A stretch of DNA of 33,807 bases from Burkholderiales bacterium (GCA_020354665.1 CP070653.1:81302-115108), one strand, 5' to 3'. Shown: positions 8,886-17,926, counted from the stretch's first letter. Numbers and translations: made by a program. The notes: generated by a model not told the origin, from the sequence alone.

Positions 8886-8985
8886 CCTGCAGGGGCGAGC
8901 AGCCCCCCCACCCGGGGACCGAGCAATACCCGGCATCCCGCTGCAACTTCCGGGCCTGCCGCCAATCGAAAACGGGAGGTCGCCC

Positions 8986-8991
8986 TATACT
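8986..8991 (+). promoter_or_regulatory. possible -10 element upstream of the S41 protease gene
   Basis: TATACT lies 38 bases before the ctpA start codon in a 144-base gap. I see no convincing -35 hexamer at the right spacing, so this is a weak promoter candidate. Confidence 0.35.
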
Positions 8992-9029
8992 CGCGCGCAG
9001 TTCTCGGATTTGCCAAGGAGCGCTCCCAA

Positions 9030-10466
9030 ATGGGTGTAAAGCTGAAGATTGCCGGCTGGATCACGGTGGGCGTGCTGACCGGCGCACTGGCGACGATGCA
9101 GTTGCAGGCCGTGGCGCGCGGTTCGGTCGCGCCGTTGCCGCTCGAGGAGCTGCAGCAGCTCGCCGCGGTGTTCGGCATCGTCAAGAGCGACTACGTCGAG
9201 CCGGTCGACGAAAAGAAGCTGATCACCGATGCCATCAGCGGCATGGTGGCGGGCCTGGACCCGCACAGCCAGTACTTCGACAAGAAGAGCTTCAAGGAAT
9301 TCCGTGAAGGCACGACCGGCAAGTTCGTCGGCGTGGGCATCGAGATCAGCATGGAGGACGGCCTGGTGAAGGTCGTCTCGCCGATCGAGGGTTCACCGGC
9401 CTATCGCGCCGGCATGAAAGCCGGCGACTTGATCACCAAGATCGACGACACCGCAGTCAAGGGCCTGACCATGGACCAGGCCGTCAAGCGCATGCGCGGC
9501 GAACCCAACACCAAGGTCGTGCTGACGGTGTTCCGCAAGGCCGAGAGCCGTTCGTTTCCGGTGACGATCGTGCGCGAGGAGATCCGCGTCCAGAGCGTGC
9601 GCGCGAAGATGGTCGAGCCCGGCTACGCGTGGGTGCGCCTCAGCCAGTTCCAGGACCGCACGGTCGATGACTTCGTGCGCAGGGTTGACGAGCTCTACAA
9701 GAAGGACCCCAACCTGAAGGGCCTGGTGCTCGACCTGCGCAACGATCCGGGCGGGTTACTCGAGGCCTCGGTGGCGATCTCGGCCGCATTCCTGCCCGCC
9801 GACGCGGTCGTCGTCTCCACGAACGGACAGCTGCCCGAGTCCAAAGCGACGTTCAAGGCGTCGCCCGAGTCCTACCTGCGCCGGGGCGGCAGCGATCCGC
9901 TCAAGCGCCTGCCCGCGGCGTTGAAGACGGTGCCGATGGTGGTGCTGGTCAACGAAGGCTCGGCGTCGGCCAGCGAGATCGTGGCCGGTGCGCTGCAGGA
10001 CCACAAACGCGCGACGATCATGGGCGCGCAGACCTTCGGCAAGGGCTCCGTGCAGACCGTGCGCCAGCTGTCCCCCGAAACGGCGCTGAAGATCACCACG
10101 GCGCGCTACTACACGCCCGGCGGCCGCAGCATCCAGGCCAAGGGCATCGTCCCTGACGTGTGGCTCGACGAGACCGCCGAAGGCAACGTGTTCGCGTCGC
10201 TGCGCATCCGCGAAGCGGACCTCGACAAGCACATCACGAACAACCAGACAGCCGAGCAGAAGGACGAGGCACGCCAGAAGGCCCGCGAGGAGGCGCGCAA
10301 GAGGCTCGAAGAGGAGAGCCAGCACGCGACACCCCCCAAACCGCTGCCCGAGTTCGGAAGCGAGGGCGATTTCCAGCTCGCGCAGGCGATCAACCGGCTG
10401 CAGGGCAAGCCGGTGCTCGTCAGCAAGACGATGACCGAGCGCAAGGCCGAAGCGGCGACGCAGTGA
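9030..10466 (+). CDS. ctpA: S41 family C-terminal processing peptidase (CtpA/Prc-like)
   Basis: This 478-aa serine protease has an N-terminal hydrophobic segment (about residues 6-28) that exports or anchors it. A PDZ domain follows at about 95-170 (GVGIEIS, GSPAYRAGMKAGDLI), then the S41 catalytic core. The Ser/Lys dyad is visible as S313 in NEGSASASEI and K338 in TFGKGSVQT, 25 residues apart as in characterised members. Family members trim the C-termini of periplasmic or envelope proteins. A charged, Glu/Lys/Arg-rich stretch around residues 405-435 looks helical. AAGGAG at 9015-9020 fixes the ATG start. The gene has its own leader and ends at a strong intrinsic terminator, so it is probably monocistronic. 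Confidence 0.95.
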   Translation: MGVKLKIAGWITVGVLTGALATMQLQAVARGSVAPLPLEELQQLAAVFGIVKSDYVEPVDEKKLITDAISGMVAGLDPHSQYFDKKSFKEFREGTTGKFVGVGIEISMEDGLVKVVSPIEGSPAYRAGMKAGDLITKIDDTAVKGLTMDQAVKRMRGEPNTKVVLTVFRKAESRSFPVTIVREEIRVQSVRAKMVEPGYAWVRLSQFQDRTVDDFVRRVDELYKKDPNLKGLVLDLRNDPGGLLEASVAISAAFLPADAVVVSTNGQLPESKATFKASPESYLRRGGSDPLKRLPAALKTVPMVVLVNEGSASASEIVAGALQDHKRATIMGAQTFGKGSVQTVRQLSPETALKITTARYYTPGGRSIQAKGIVPDVWLDETAEGNVFASLRIREADLDKHITNNQTAEQKDEARQKAREEARKRLEEESQHATPPKPLPEFGSEGDFQLAQAINRLQGKPVLVSKTMTERKAEAATQ

Positions 10467-10496
10467 CCGGCCGCCCGCACATCCGCAGGCAGTGAA

Positions 10497-10526
10497 GGGG
10501 CCCGCCGCAAGGCGGGCCCCTTTTTT
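10497..10526 (+). terminator. intrinsic terminator after ctpA
   Basis: There is a perfect 10-bp GC stem (GGGGCCCGCC with GGCGGGCCCC) around a GCAA tetraloop, followed by six T residues at 10521-10526. It begins 30 bases after the ctpA stop and ends only 14 bases before the next start codon. Confidence 0.95.
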
Positions 10527-10540
10527 CCCGCCGGCACGCC

Positions 10541-11302
10541 ATGAACGACGACCAGCTGCTGCGCTACTCGCGCCACATCCTGCTCGACGACATCGGTATC
10601 GAGGGCCAGCAGCGACTGCTCGACGCGCATGCGCTGGTCATCGGCGCGGGCGGACTCGGCTCGCCGGTCGCGCTGTACCTGGGCAGCGCTGGCGTCGGCC
10701 GCATCACGATCGTCGACCACGACACGATCGATCTGACCAACTTGCAGCGCCAGATCGCCCACACCCTGGAGCGCGTCGGGCAGCCCAAGGCAGAGTCGGC
10801 CGCGCGAGCGATCGCCGCGATCAATCGGGATGTGAAGGTCGAAGCACGCGTCGTGCGTGCCGACGAAGCCTTGCTCGATCAGCTCGTGCCCGAGGCCGAC
10901 GTGGTCGTCGACTGCACCGACAACTTCAAGACGCGTCAGCGCGTCAATGCGGCCTGCGTGTGCCACGCCAAGCCGCTCGTGTCGGGTGCGGCGATCGGAT
11001 TTGACGGGCAGGTATCGTTGTATGACACGCGACGCGACGACGCGCCCTGCTATGCCTGCGTCTTTCCGCCCGAATCGACGTTCGAGGAGGCAGCCTGCGC
11101 GACGATGGGTGTGTTCGCTCCCCTGGTCGGGATCATCGGCGCCGTGCAAGCCGCTGAGGCCCTGAAGCTGCTCGCCGGGGTCGGCTCCTCGCTCGCCGGC
11201 CGGCTGCAGATGCTCGATGGGCGCACGATGCAGTGGCAAGAAATCCGCATGGCGCGCGAGCCGCAGTGTCCGGTGTGCGCCGGGCCCCGCACGCGGCGTT
11301 AA
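10541..11302 (+). CDS. moeB: MoeB/ThiF/HesA family adenylyltransferase (E1-like)
   Basis: This 253-aa cytoplasmic enzyme has the E1-like fold. The ATP-binding GAGGLG is at 35-40, the block DLTNLQRQ at 64-71 and CTDNF at 125-129. Two zinc-binding Cys pairs are present (C170/C173 and C243/C246), and a cysteine in CATMG (C186) sits where the family forms its thioester or persulfide. By family knowledge it adenylates the C-terminal glycine of a small sulfur carrier such as MoaD or ThiS for molybdopterin or thiamine synthesis. Neither carrier is in the window, so which pathway it serves is open. The start is 14 bases after the ctpA terminator and no Shine-Dalgarno is visible. The LOG-family gene follows after 46 bases. 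Confidence 0.88.
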   Translation: MNDDQLLRYSRHILLDDIGIEGQQRLLDAHALVIGAGGLGSPVALYLGSAGVGRITIVDHDTIDLTNLQRQIAHTLERVGQPKAESAARAIAAINRDVKVEARVVRADEALLDQLVPEADVVVDCTDNFKTRQRVNAACVCHAKPLVSGAAIGFDGQVSLYDTRRDDAPCYACVFPPESTFEEAACATMGVFAPLVGIIGAVQAAEALKLLAGVGSSLAGRLQMLDGRTMQWQEIRMAREPQCPVCAGPRTRR

Positions 11303-11348
11303 GCTGCCCCACTCGACATCCGGTTACCCGCCTTCGAACCGCGTACCC

Positions 11349-12251
11349 ATGGACAAGCGCACCGAGCTGACCGCACGCAACTTCCCGACGGCCGAGCAGG
11401 ACGCCGTCACGCAGAAGCCGGTCTCGCGCTACGAGGGGCCGGAAAGCGCGTACCGCCTGGCCTTCACCGACACGGCGTTCCTGCTGCGCGAAGACCTGCG
11501 CCCGGTGCGCATGCAGCTCGAACTGCTCAAGCCCGAGCTGATCCAGCAGGAGCAAGGCATCCGGTCGACGATCGTCGTGTTCGGCAGCTCGCGCATCGTC
11601 TCGCCCGAAGAAGCGTCACGCCAGCTCGCGCGCGCGAGCCAGGCCGGCGACGCGGCGCTGATCCGCCGCGCCCAGACGCAGCTCGCGATGTCGCACTTCT
11701 ACGACGAGGCGCGGCGCTTCGCCGCGATCGTGACCGAACGCTCGCGCGAGCACGATACCCCGATCTACGTCGTCACTGGCGGCGGCCCCGGCATCATGGA
11801 GGCCGGCAACCTCGGCGCGCACGAGGTCGGCGGCAAGAGCATCGGTCTGAACATCGTGCTGCCGCACGAGCAGATGCCGAATCCCTACATCACGCCGGAG
11901 CTGTGCTTCCAGTTCCACTACTTCGGCCTGCGCAAGATGCACTTCGTGATGCGCAGCATCGCGCTGGTGTGCTTCCCGGGCGGCTTCGGTACGCTCGACG
12001 AACTGTTCGAAGTGCTGACGCTGGTGCAGACCGGCAAGAGCCGCAAGCGGCCGATTCTGCTGTTCGGTCGCGAGTTCTGGGAACGACTGATCAACTTCGA
12101 CGTGCTGGTCGAAACCGGGATGATCGGCGCCGAAGACATCGGCCTGTTCCGCTTCGTCGAAGGTGCCGAGGAAGCGTGGAGCATCCTCGAGGCCGAGTAC
12201 GGCTTCGATCTGCCCGACACGCAGACCGGCGACTTCGCGATCGACATCTGA
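11349..12251 (+). CDS. LOG-family protein (possible nucleoside 5'-monophosphate phosphoribohydrolase)
   Basis: This 300-aa protein has the LOG (mis-named lysine decarboxylase) Rossmann core. TGGGPGIMEAGN is at about 143-154, and the signature PGGFGTLDELFE at 210-221 follows a conserved LRKMHFVMRS block. Small LOG proteins are about 190 residues; this one carries about 70 extra N-terminal residues and belongs to the longer form. By family knowledge LOG enzymes cleave ribose 5-phosphate from nucleoside monophosphates, including cytokinin precursors, but the bacterial long form is less well characterised and its substrate cannot be read here. I chose ATG 11349; a longer open frame upstream overlaps moeB and shows no similarity. 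Arginase follows after 13 bases, so the two are probably co-transcribed. Confidence 0.85.
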   Translation: MDKRTELTARNFPTAEQDAVTQKPVSRYEGPESAYRLAFTDTAFLLREDLRPVRMQLELLKPELIQQEQGIRSTIVVFGSSRIVSPEEASRQLARASQAGDAALIRRAQTQLAMSHFYDEARRFAAIVTERSREHDTPIYVVTGGGPGIMEAGNLGAHEVGGKSIGLNIVLPHEQMPNPYITPELCFQFHYFGLRKMHFVMRSIALVCFPGGFGTLDELFEVLTLVQTGKSRKRPILLFGREFWERLINFDVLVETGMIGAEDIGLFRFVEGAEEAWSILEAEYGFDLPDTQTGDFAIDI

Positions 12252-12264
12252 GCCGCATCCGAAC

Positions 12265-13191
12265 ATGACGCGGCTGGCGAGCCTGATCGGGGCCCCCACG
12301 GACATCGGTGCGGGCACGCGCGGCGCGAGCATGGGCCCCGAGGCGCTGCGGGTCGCGGGACTGAAGGCTGCGCTCGAAGCGCATGGTCTCGAAGTGGCCG
12401 ACCGCGGCAACCTCACCGGCCCGACCAACCCGTGGCTGCCGCCGGTGGACGGCTACCGGCACTTGCCCGAGGTCGCGGCGTGGAGCCAGGCCGTGCACGC
12501 AGCGGTGCACGCCGAGCTGCAGCAAGGCCGCCTGCCGATCGTGCTCGGCGGCGACCACAGCCTGGCGATCGGCAGCATCAGCGCGGTCGCGCGGCACTGC
12601 CGCGAGCAGCGCCGCAAGCTGCGCGTGCTCTGGCTCGACGCGCACGCCGACTTCAACACCCACGTGCTGACACCTTCGGGCAACGTCCACGGCATGCCGG
12701 TGGCGGTGCTGTGCGGCAAGGGCCCGCCGGAGCTCACCGGCGTGGGCGGTACAACGCCGGCGCTGTCAGCCAAGGCGATCCGCCAGATCGGCATCCGCAG
12801 CGTCGACCCGGGCGAGAAGCGGCTGGTGCACGAGCAGGGGCTTGAGGTGTTCGACATGCGCTACATCGACGAGATGGGCATGCGCCAGGCGATGGAGCTG
12901 GCGCTGGCCACGCTCGATGCGAACACGCACCTGCACGTCAGCTTCGACGTCGACTTCCTCGACCCGGAAATTGCGCCGGGCGTGGCCACCACCGTGCCCG
13001 GTGGACCGACCTACCGCGAGGCGCAGCTGTGCATGGAGATGATCGCCGACACCGGCCGACTCGCCAGCCTGGACGTGATGGAGCTCAATCCCGCGCTGGA
13101 CGTGCGCAACCGCACCGCGGTGCTGGCGGTCGACCTGATCGAGAGCCTGTTCGGCAAGAGCACGCTGATGCGAGAGGCGGGCGGCAGCTGA
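12265..13191 (+). CDS. rocF: arginase
   Basis: This 308-aa ureohydrolase has all six manganese ligands in place: H98 in GGDHS, D125, H127 and D129 in LDAHADFN, and D228 and D230 in FDVDFLDP. The substrate-loop block SGNVHGMP and the N-terminal GAPTDIGAGTRGASMGPEALR favour arginase over agmatinase. It hydrolyses L-arginine to ornithine and urea in the cytoplasm. The length is typical. The gene starts 13 bases after the LOG-family gene and is followed after 77 bases by a D-arginine dehydrogenase-like gene. The pair could therefore serve catabolism of both arginine stereoisomers. That link is an inference from adjacency. Confidence 0.93.
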   Translation: MTRLASLIGAPTDIGAGTRGASMGPEALRVAGLKAALEAHGLEVADRGNLTGPTNPWLPPVDGYRHLPEVAAWSQAVHAAVHAELQQGRLPIVLGGDHSLAIGSISAVARHCREQRRKLRVLWLDAHADFNTHVLTPSGNVHGMPVAVLCGKGPPELTGVGGTTPALSAKAIRQIGIRSVDPGEKRLVHEQGLEVFDMRYIDEMGMRQAMELALATLDANTHLHVSFDVDFLDPEIAPGVATTVPGGPTYREAQLCMEMIADTGRLASLDVMELNPALDVRNRTAVLAVDLIESLFGKSTLMREAGGS

Positions 13192-13268
13192 TGCCGGCGC
13201 GCGCACGCCACGGGCTTTGCGGCCGGGGACTCGGCAGGCGGGACCGCAATGCACCCGGGTGAGCCGAG

Positions 13269-14411
13269 ATGAGTGATCCAGCGTTCGACATCGTCATCGT
13301 CGGCGCTGGCATCGCCGGCGCGTCGCTGGCCTTTGCGCTCGCGCCGCACGCACGCGTGCTGCTGCTCGAGCGCGAGTCACAGCCGGGCATGCACAGCACC
13401 GGCCGCAGCGCCGCGATGTTCATGGAAAGCTACGGCACGTCCCAGGTGCGGGCGCTCACCCGGGCGAGCCGCGCGTTCTACACGCAGCCGCCCGACGGTT
13501 TTTGTGAGTCACCCCTGCTGCTGCCACGTGGCGCGCTTTACGTCGCGTGGAATGCCCAGAAGCTCGCGCTCGACGAGCTCCACCGCACGCTGCAAGACAC
13601 GGGTGTCGCTGTCCAACGGCTCGGCGCCACCGACACGCGGGCACGCGTGCCGGTGCTGCGCGGGCGAGGGCTGCTCGGCGGCGTGGCCGAGCCCGATGCG
13701 ATGGACATCGACGTGCACGCGCTGCATCACGGCTTCCTGCGCGGCGCGAGGCGGCTGGGCGGCGAGCTCTGGTGCGACGCGGCGCTCGAGCGCGCCGATC
13801 ACGACGGCAACGCGTGGACGCTGATGCTCGCCGATCGGCGCGGGGTGCGTGCCCGCGCCGTGGCCAATGCAGCAGGCGCGTGGGCCGACGACGTTGCCAT
13901 GCGCTGCGGTGCGCGACCGCTGGGCCTGCAACCGAAGCGCCGCAGCGCGTTCACGTTCGCGCCGCCGCCGGGCGTCGACGTGCGCGGCTGGCCGGCGGTC
14001 GTCGACGTCGGCGAGAGCTGGTACTTCAAGCCCGATGCCGGCCAGCTGCTCGGCTCGCCGGCCAATGCCGACCCGGTCGCAGCCCATGATGTCGTCGCCG
14101 AAGAGATCGACGTCGCCACCGGCATCGCACGGATCGAAGCGGCAACGACGCTCACGATTCGCCGCCCGGCCCGGACCTGGGCCGGACTGCGAACCTTCGC
14201 GCCCGACGGCGACCTGGTGATCGGCTGGGACGCGGCACGCACCGGGTTCTTCTGGCTCGCGGGCCAGGGCGGCTACGGCATCCAGAGCGCAGCAGGCGCT
14301 GCGCAGCTCGCCGCGTCAGTGTGGCTCGGCGCGCCGCTGCCCGACCCGCTACGCGCGCAGGGCGTGCACGCCGAGGCGATGAGCCCGCTTCGTCTGCGAG
14401 CGGCGACGTGA
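13269..14411 (+). CDS. dauA: FAD-dependent D-amino-acid dehydrogenase, D-arginine dehydrogenase-like
   Basis: This 380-aa flavoenzyme of the DAO family has an FAD-binding GAGIAGAS motif at 12-19, an acidic end to the second strand (LLLERE), and the blocks HSTGRSAA at 42-49, LQPKRRSAF, LLGSPANADP, TLTIRRP, TWAGLR and GQGGYGIQ. From memory these agree closely with Pseudomonas D-arginine dehydrogenase DauA, including a GFCE motif (E80) where that enzyme has the glutamate that contacts the substrate guanidinium. By family knowledge it oxidises D-arginine and other D-amino acids to 2-oxo acids and passes electrons to the respiratory chain. It follows arginase by 77 bases, which supports an arginine-related role. 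A broader D-amino-acid or glycine oxidase is the alternative. The GYD-domain gene converges on it with a 10-base gap. Confidence 0.8.
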   Translation: MSDPAFDIVIVGAGIAGASLAFALAPHARVLLLERESQPGMHSTGRSAAMFMESYGTSQVRALTRASRAFYTQPPDGFCESPLLLPRGALYVAWNAQKLALDELHRTLQDTGVAVQRLGATDTRARVPVLRGRGLLGGVAEPDAMDIDVHALHHGFLRGARRLGGELWCDAALERADHDGNAWTLMLADRRGVRARAVANAAGAWADDVAMRCGARPLGLQPKRRSAFTFAPPPGVDVRGWPAVVDVGESWYFKPDAGQLLGSPANADPVAAHDVVAEEIDVATGIARIEAATTLTIRRPARTWAGLRTFAPDGDLVIGWDAARTGFFWLAGQGGYGIQSAAGAAQLAASVWLGAPLPDPLRAQGVHAEAMSPLRLRAAT

Positions 14412-14421
14412 TGCCGGTCGT

Positions 14422-14718
14422 TCAGGCAGGCACCTTCGATAGGATCGCCTTCATCTCGTCGCGGCTGAACGCGCGCAGCGTCTGCGTGCGAATGTTGCCC
14501 TGCATGCCGACGGCCAGCCCGAATGCGGTGACCGCGGCGTCGTCGGGCGCCTCGAGCTGCACGATCATGTCGTAGCTGCCCAGTGTCCACATGACGCTCT
14601 TCATGGTGACGCCGACCTTGCGTGCTGCAGCCTCAGCGGCTTCGGCGCGCTGGGCCGAGTCCTTGACACTGCGGATGCCCTGGTCGGTCCAGTTGCACAG
14701 GGCGATATAAGTGGCCAT
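14422..14718 (-). CDS. GYD-domain protein
   Basis: This 98-aa protein matches the GYD family of small alpha/beta dimeric-barrel-like proteins of unknown function. MATYIALCNWTDQGIRS at the start, then WTLGSYDMIVQLEAPDD containing the GSYD signature, then a C-terminal TLRAFSRDEM are the visible marks. AAGGAG at 14725-14730 (minus strand) fixes the ATG. It has no signal peptide or membrane segment, so it is likely cytoplasmic. It converges on the dauA-like gene with 10 bases between stops and is probably transcribed alone from the region 14719-14891. No function can be assigned. Confidence 0.88.
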   Translation of the reverse strand: MATYIALCNWTDQGIRSVKDSAQRAEAAEAAARKVGVTMKSVMWTLGSYDMIVQLEAPDDAAVTAFGLAVGMQGNIRTQTLRAFSRDEMKAILSKVPA

Positions 14719-14891
14719 CAATTTCTCCTTGGTGTAGCAACGACGAGGCCTCGGGTTGCCCTCGCACCGACGCAGGCCCCGACAGCATCGGCAGGCGCAA
14801 TTCAGCGCGACGTGCAGCCATACCGACTGCACCGCGCACTCCCAGCTTAGGCGGTGGTGGCGGCGGTTTCCAGTCTTTCGGGTTCAAGCCC

Positions 14892-15395
14892 TCACCGCCG
14901 GCATGGGCCGTGCCGCTCGCGAAATTCGCGCGGCGGCAGCGCAGCCGGGTCGCCGAACACACCGCGTCGCGCAGTCCGCGCCTCGTTCTCGGCTGCGACG
15001 TAGGGCCCCGGCACGCCGCGGAACCGGTAGTTCCACGCCTGGCCGTCGCGCACCAGTTGTTCGCCGACGTCGCGACCTTCCCGGCGCAGCGTCGCCACGC
15101 GCCGGCCGTAGTCGTCGCGCACGCGCACCTCGAGCGTCACCGGCTGGCGCAGCACGAGCTTCTCGAGCGCCTGGCGCGCTTCGCGCCCGCCGGGCTGGCA
15201 GATCTCCGGCGCGTCGACACCGTCCAGGCGGATCTTGATCGGCCGCCCGCCTTCCGCGGGTCGCACCCAGAGCGTGTCGCCATCACTGACCCGGGTGACC
15301 ATCCCCTCGACAATCGCTGCCGCTGCGTGGCTCGCAGTCCCTACCGTCAACAGCGCGGCAAGCGCCAGCCGAAGTGCAGCGCGTACGGGTTTCAT
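14892..15395 (-). CDS. thermonuclease (SNase-like) family exported nuclease
   Basis: This 167-aa protein has an N-terminal signal peptide (residues 1 to about 27, hydrophobic core [12 protein letters not shown] then AAAA) and a staphylococcal-nuclease OB-fold. The catalytic pattern is preserved: GDTLWV with the calcium-type Asp, [10 protein letters not shown] carrying the Arg, Asp and Glu, and DDYGRRVA carrying the second Arg. It should cleave DNA or RNA in the periplasm or outside the cell. Its ATG overlaps the helicase stop by four bases (ATGA), so it is the second gene of a coupled pair. That pairing is odd because the helicase is cytoplasmic and the nuclease appears exported. C-terminal residues are Arg-rich. 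Confidence 0.9.
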   Translation of the reverse strand: MKPVRAALRLALAALLTVGTASHAAAAIVEGMVTRVSDGDTLWVRPAEGGRPIKIRLDGVDAPEICQPGGREARQALEKLVLRQPVTLEVRVRDDYGRRVATLRREGRDVGEQLVRDGQAWNYRFRGVPGPYVAAENEARTARRGVFGDPAALPPREFRERHGPCRR

Positions 15396-17926
15396 GCGGC
15401 CGCTCGGCGACGCGGCCGTGACGCCGGCGTTTCGGCGAGCGCCGCCTGCGCGTCGCGCAGGATCCGATCCAGTCGATCGTTGAGCTTCTCGGTGGTGAGC
15501 TGCTCGCGGAACCGCTCGACCATCAGCGGCAGCGAGAACGGGCTGGGCACGCGCAGGTCGACGATGTCGAGCGCAAGCCTTCGCATGCGCGCGAGCGCCT
15601 CGGCCAGGCGCTTGAGCTCGAGCTCGCGCGAGAGAACCTCGGTGTCGGCTTGCGTGAGCAGCAGGTTGCCGGCGTCGTACTTCCTGAACACCTCGTAAAA
15701 CAGGCTGCTCGATGCCTGCAGCTGGCGTGCGCTGCGCCGTTCGCCGGGGTAGCCGGTAAACACGAGGCCGGCCACGCGGGCAATCTCGCGAAAGCGTTGC
15801 TGTGCGAGCGCGCTCGAGTTGAGGCTCGCCAGCACGTCGGCGAGCAGCGCCTCGGTCGAGAATGCTGCGCCGTCCACCAGCGCATTGACGTCCAGCGGCA
15901 ACGCGGCCAACAGCTCGAAGCCGTAGTCATTGACGCTGATCGAGAACGTGTTCGGCTGCGCGCGCGCCAGCCGCCACGCGAGCAGGCTCGCCACTCCGAG
16001 GTGCACGTTGCGCCCCGCGAAGGGATAGACGAACAGGTGGTGGCCTTCTCCCGATGTGTAGCGTTCGACGAGCAGCGTACGTGGCGTCGGCAGCCGCGAC
16101 AGGCGGGCCTGCGTGCGCAGCATCGACTGCGCGGCGAGCATCTCGGGTTCGAGCCAATCCTGCTGATCGGCACGCGCGATCAGGTCGAGCGTCGCGTCAG
16201 CCAGCTCTGTGGACAGCGGCATCTTGCTGCCCGCCCACGCCGGCACGAGGCCGTGCGGCCGTGCCGCCTTGCGCACGAAGGCGGTCATCTCGCGCGTACG
16301 CAGGTACTCGAGCACGCGACCGCCGAATACGAAGCAGTCACCGGGCTTGAGCCGCGCGATGAATCCTTCCTCGATGCTGCCGAGCGTGCCGCCCGAGATC
16401 CACTTCACGAGCATCGAAGACTCGCCGACGATGGTCCCGACCTGCATCCGATGGCGCCGCGCGATGCCGCGATCGGGCACGCGGTACACGCCGTCGACTT
16501 GCGCGACGCGGTGGTATTGCGGATACGCATGCAGGCTCGCGCCACCCTGCTCGACGAAGTCGAGCGCCCACTGAAACTGCGCGCGGGTGAGCTTGCGGAA
16601 CGACCAGGCGTCGCGCACCTCGCGCCACAGCGCGTCCGCAGTGAAGCCGCCGCCGAGTGCGACCGTCACGAGGTGCTGGACCAGGACGTCGAAAGGCCGG
16701 TCGGGCGCACCGCGCGACTCGATGCGGCCCGCCGCCGCCGCGTGGCGCGCCGCGGCCGCCTCGACGAGCTCGAGGTTGTGCGTCGGCACGAGCGTGATGC
16801 GGCTCGGCCGGCCCGGCGCGTGACCGCTGCGTCCGGCACGCTGCAGCAGCCGCGCGATTCCCTTGGCAGAGCCGATCTGCAGCACGCGCTCGACGGGCAG
16901 GAAGTCCACGCCGAGGTCGAGGCTCGACGTCGCAACAACCGCCTTCAACCGGCCCTGCTTGAGGCCGAGCTCGACCCACTCGCGCACGCTCTTGTCCAGT
17001 GATCCGTGGTGCAACGCGACCAGTCCGGCCCACGCGGGGCGCTCGCGCAGGATCATCTGGTACCAGATCTCGGCCTGCGACCGGACGTTGGTGAACACCA
17101 GCGTGGTCGTTGAGGCTTCGATCTCGCGAATGACCGGATCGAGCATCTGCGCGCCGAGATGGCCGGCCCACGAGAAGCGCGCGGGCTCGCGCGGAACCAG
17201 CGTGTCGACCACGAGCGACTTGTCGATACGTCCTCGAACCAGCATGCCACCCTCCTGCCCGAGTAGCGTGGCCATCGCCTCTTCGACGTTACCGAGCGTT
17301 GCCGACAGGCCCCAAATGGCGAGGCGGGGGTTCCAACGCTTCAGGCGCGCCAGCGCGAGCTGCACCTGCACGCCGCGCTTGTTGCCGATCAGCTCGTGCC
17401 ACTCGTCGACAACGACGGTGTGCACAGCCTGCAGCTCATGCTGCGCGCGCTCGCGCGTGAGCATCAGGCAGAGCGACTCGGGCGTGGTCACCAGGGCCTG
17501 CGGCCAGCGGCGCTCCTGTCGGGCGCGCTCGCTCGCGGGGGTATCGCCGGTGCGCGACCCGACCGACCAGGTCGGCGCCAGGTCGGCCAGCGGCTCCAGC
17601 AGCGCGCGCGTGGTGTCGGCAGCGAGCGCGCGCATCGGGGTGAGCCATAGGACTTGCAGTCCTTTGGCTACCCCGCTGGGGTGGTCCGTCGCCCCCTCAC
17701 CCCGGCCCGCCCCCTCCGAGCGGGGGCGGGCTGCAGCTCGATCGATGAGGGCGGCACGTTCGAGCGCGCCGAACCACACCGCGTAGGTCTTGCCGCTGCC
17801 GGTGCTCGCGTGCAGCAGACCGCTGCGCCCGCGCGCGATGGCGTCCCAGACTTCGCGCTGGAAATCGAACACGCGCCAGCCGCGTTCGGCAAACCAGCGT
17901 TCGGCGGCGACGCGGGGAACGGACAT
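15392..17926 (-). CDS. Lhr-like, ligase-associated DEXH-box helicase
   Basis: This 844-aa superfamily 2 helicase has Walker A STGSGKT at 41-47, motif Ia [10 protein letters not shown], a Walker B of DEWH form at 174-177, motif III SAT at 208-210 and motif [12 protein letters not shown] long Lhr-type C-terminal part follows. Length and domain plan fit the ligase-associated DEXH helicase family, whose members usually sit with an ATP-dependent DNA ligase, an exonuclease and a phosphoesterase in DNA repair operons. None of those is in this window. I chose ATG 17926 because [17 protein letters not shown] is the family-like N-terminus. Residues about 63-88, between motifs I and Ia, are an Arg/Gly-rich insert encoded by a REP-like palindrome. 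The stop overlaps the thermonuclease start by four bases. Confidence 0.9.
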   Translation of the reverse strand: MSVPRVAAERWFAERGWRVFDFQREVWDAIARGRSGLLHASTGSGKTYAVWFGALERAALIDRAAARPRSEGAGRGEGATDHPSGVAKGLQVLWLTPMRALAADTTRALLEPLADLAPTWSVGSRTGDTPASERARQERRWPQALVTTPESLCLMLTRERAQHELQAVHTVVVDEWHELIGNKRGVQVQLALARLKRWNPRLAIWGLSATLGNVEEAMATLLGQEGGMLVRGRIDKSLVVDTLVPREPARFSWAGHLGAQMLDPVIREIEASTTTLVFTNVRSQAEIWYQMILRERPAWAGLVALHHGSLDKSVREWVELGLKQGRLKAVVATSSLDLGVDFLPVERVLQIGSAKGIARLLQRAGRSGHAPGRPSRITLVPTHNLELVEAAAARHAAAAGRIESRGAPDRPFDVLVQHLVTVALGGGFTADALWREVRDAWSFRKLTRAQFQWALDFVEQGGASLHAYPQYHRVAQVDGVYRVPDRGIARRHRMQVGTIVGESSMLVKWISGGTLGSIEEGFIARLKPGDCFVFGGRVLEYLRTREMTAFVRKAARPHGLVPAWAGSKMPLSTELADATLDLIARADQQDWLEPEMLAAQSMLRTQARLSRLPTPRTLLVERYTSGEGHHLFVYPFAGRNVHLGVASLLAWRLARAQPNTFSISVNDYGFELLAALPLDVNALVDGAAFSTEALLADVLASLNSSALAQQRFREIARVAGLVFTGYPGERRSARQLQASSSLFYEVFRKYDAGNLLLTQADTEVLSRELELKRLAEALARMRRLALDIVDLRVPSPFSLPLMVERFREQLTTEKLNDRLDRILRDAQAALAETPASRPRRRAAA
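17692..17731. repeat. REP-like GC-rich palindrome inside the helicase gene
   Basis: The arms GCCCGCCCCC (17705-17714) and GGGGGCGGGC (17722-17731) pair perfectly over 10 bp around a 7-base loop. They follow CCCCCTCACCCCG (17692-17704). This resembles the widespread extragenic proteobacterial repeats with a CCCTCACCCC head and a GC hairpin. A second small inverted repeat, ACCCC-GCT-GGGGT, lies at 17670-17682. Here the element is inside coding sequence and keeps the reading frame. Only one copy was noticed in this window. Confidence 0.6.

Noticed and set aside
8892-8906. Hairpin GGGGC/GCCCC after the ferric-type ATPase gene as a terminator.
   Set aside because: The stem is only five bases and no T run follows.
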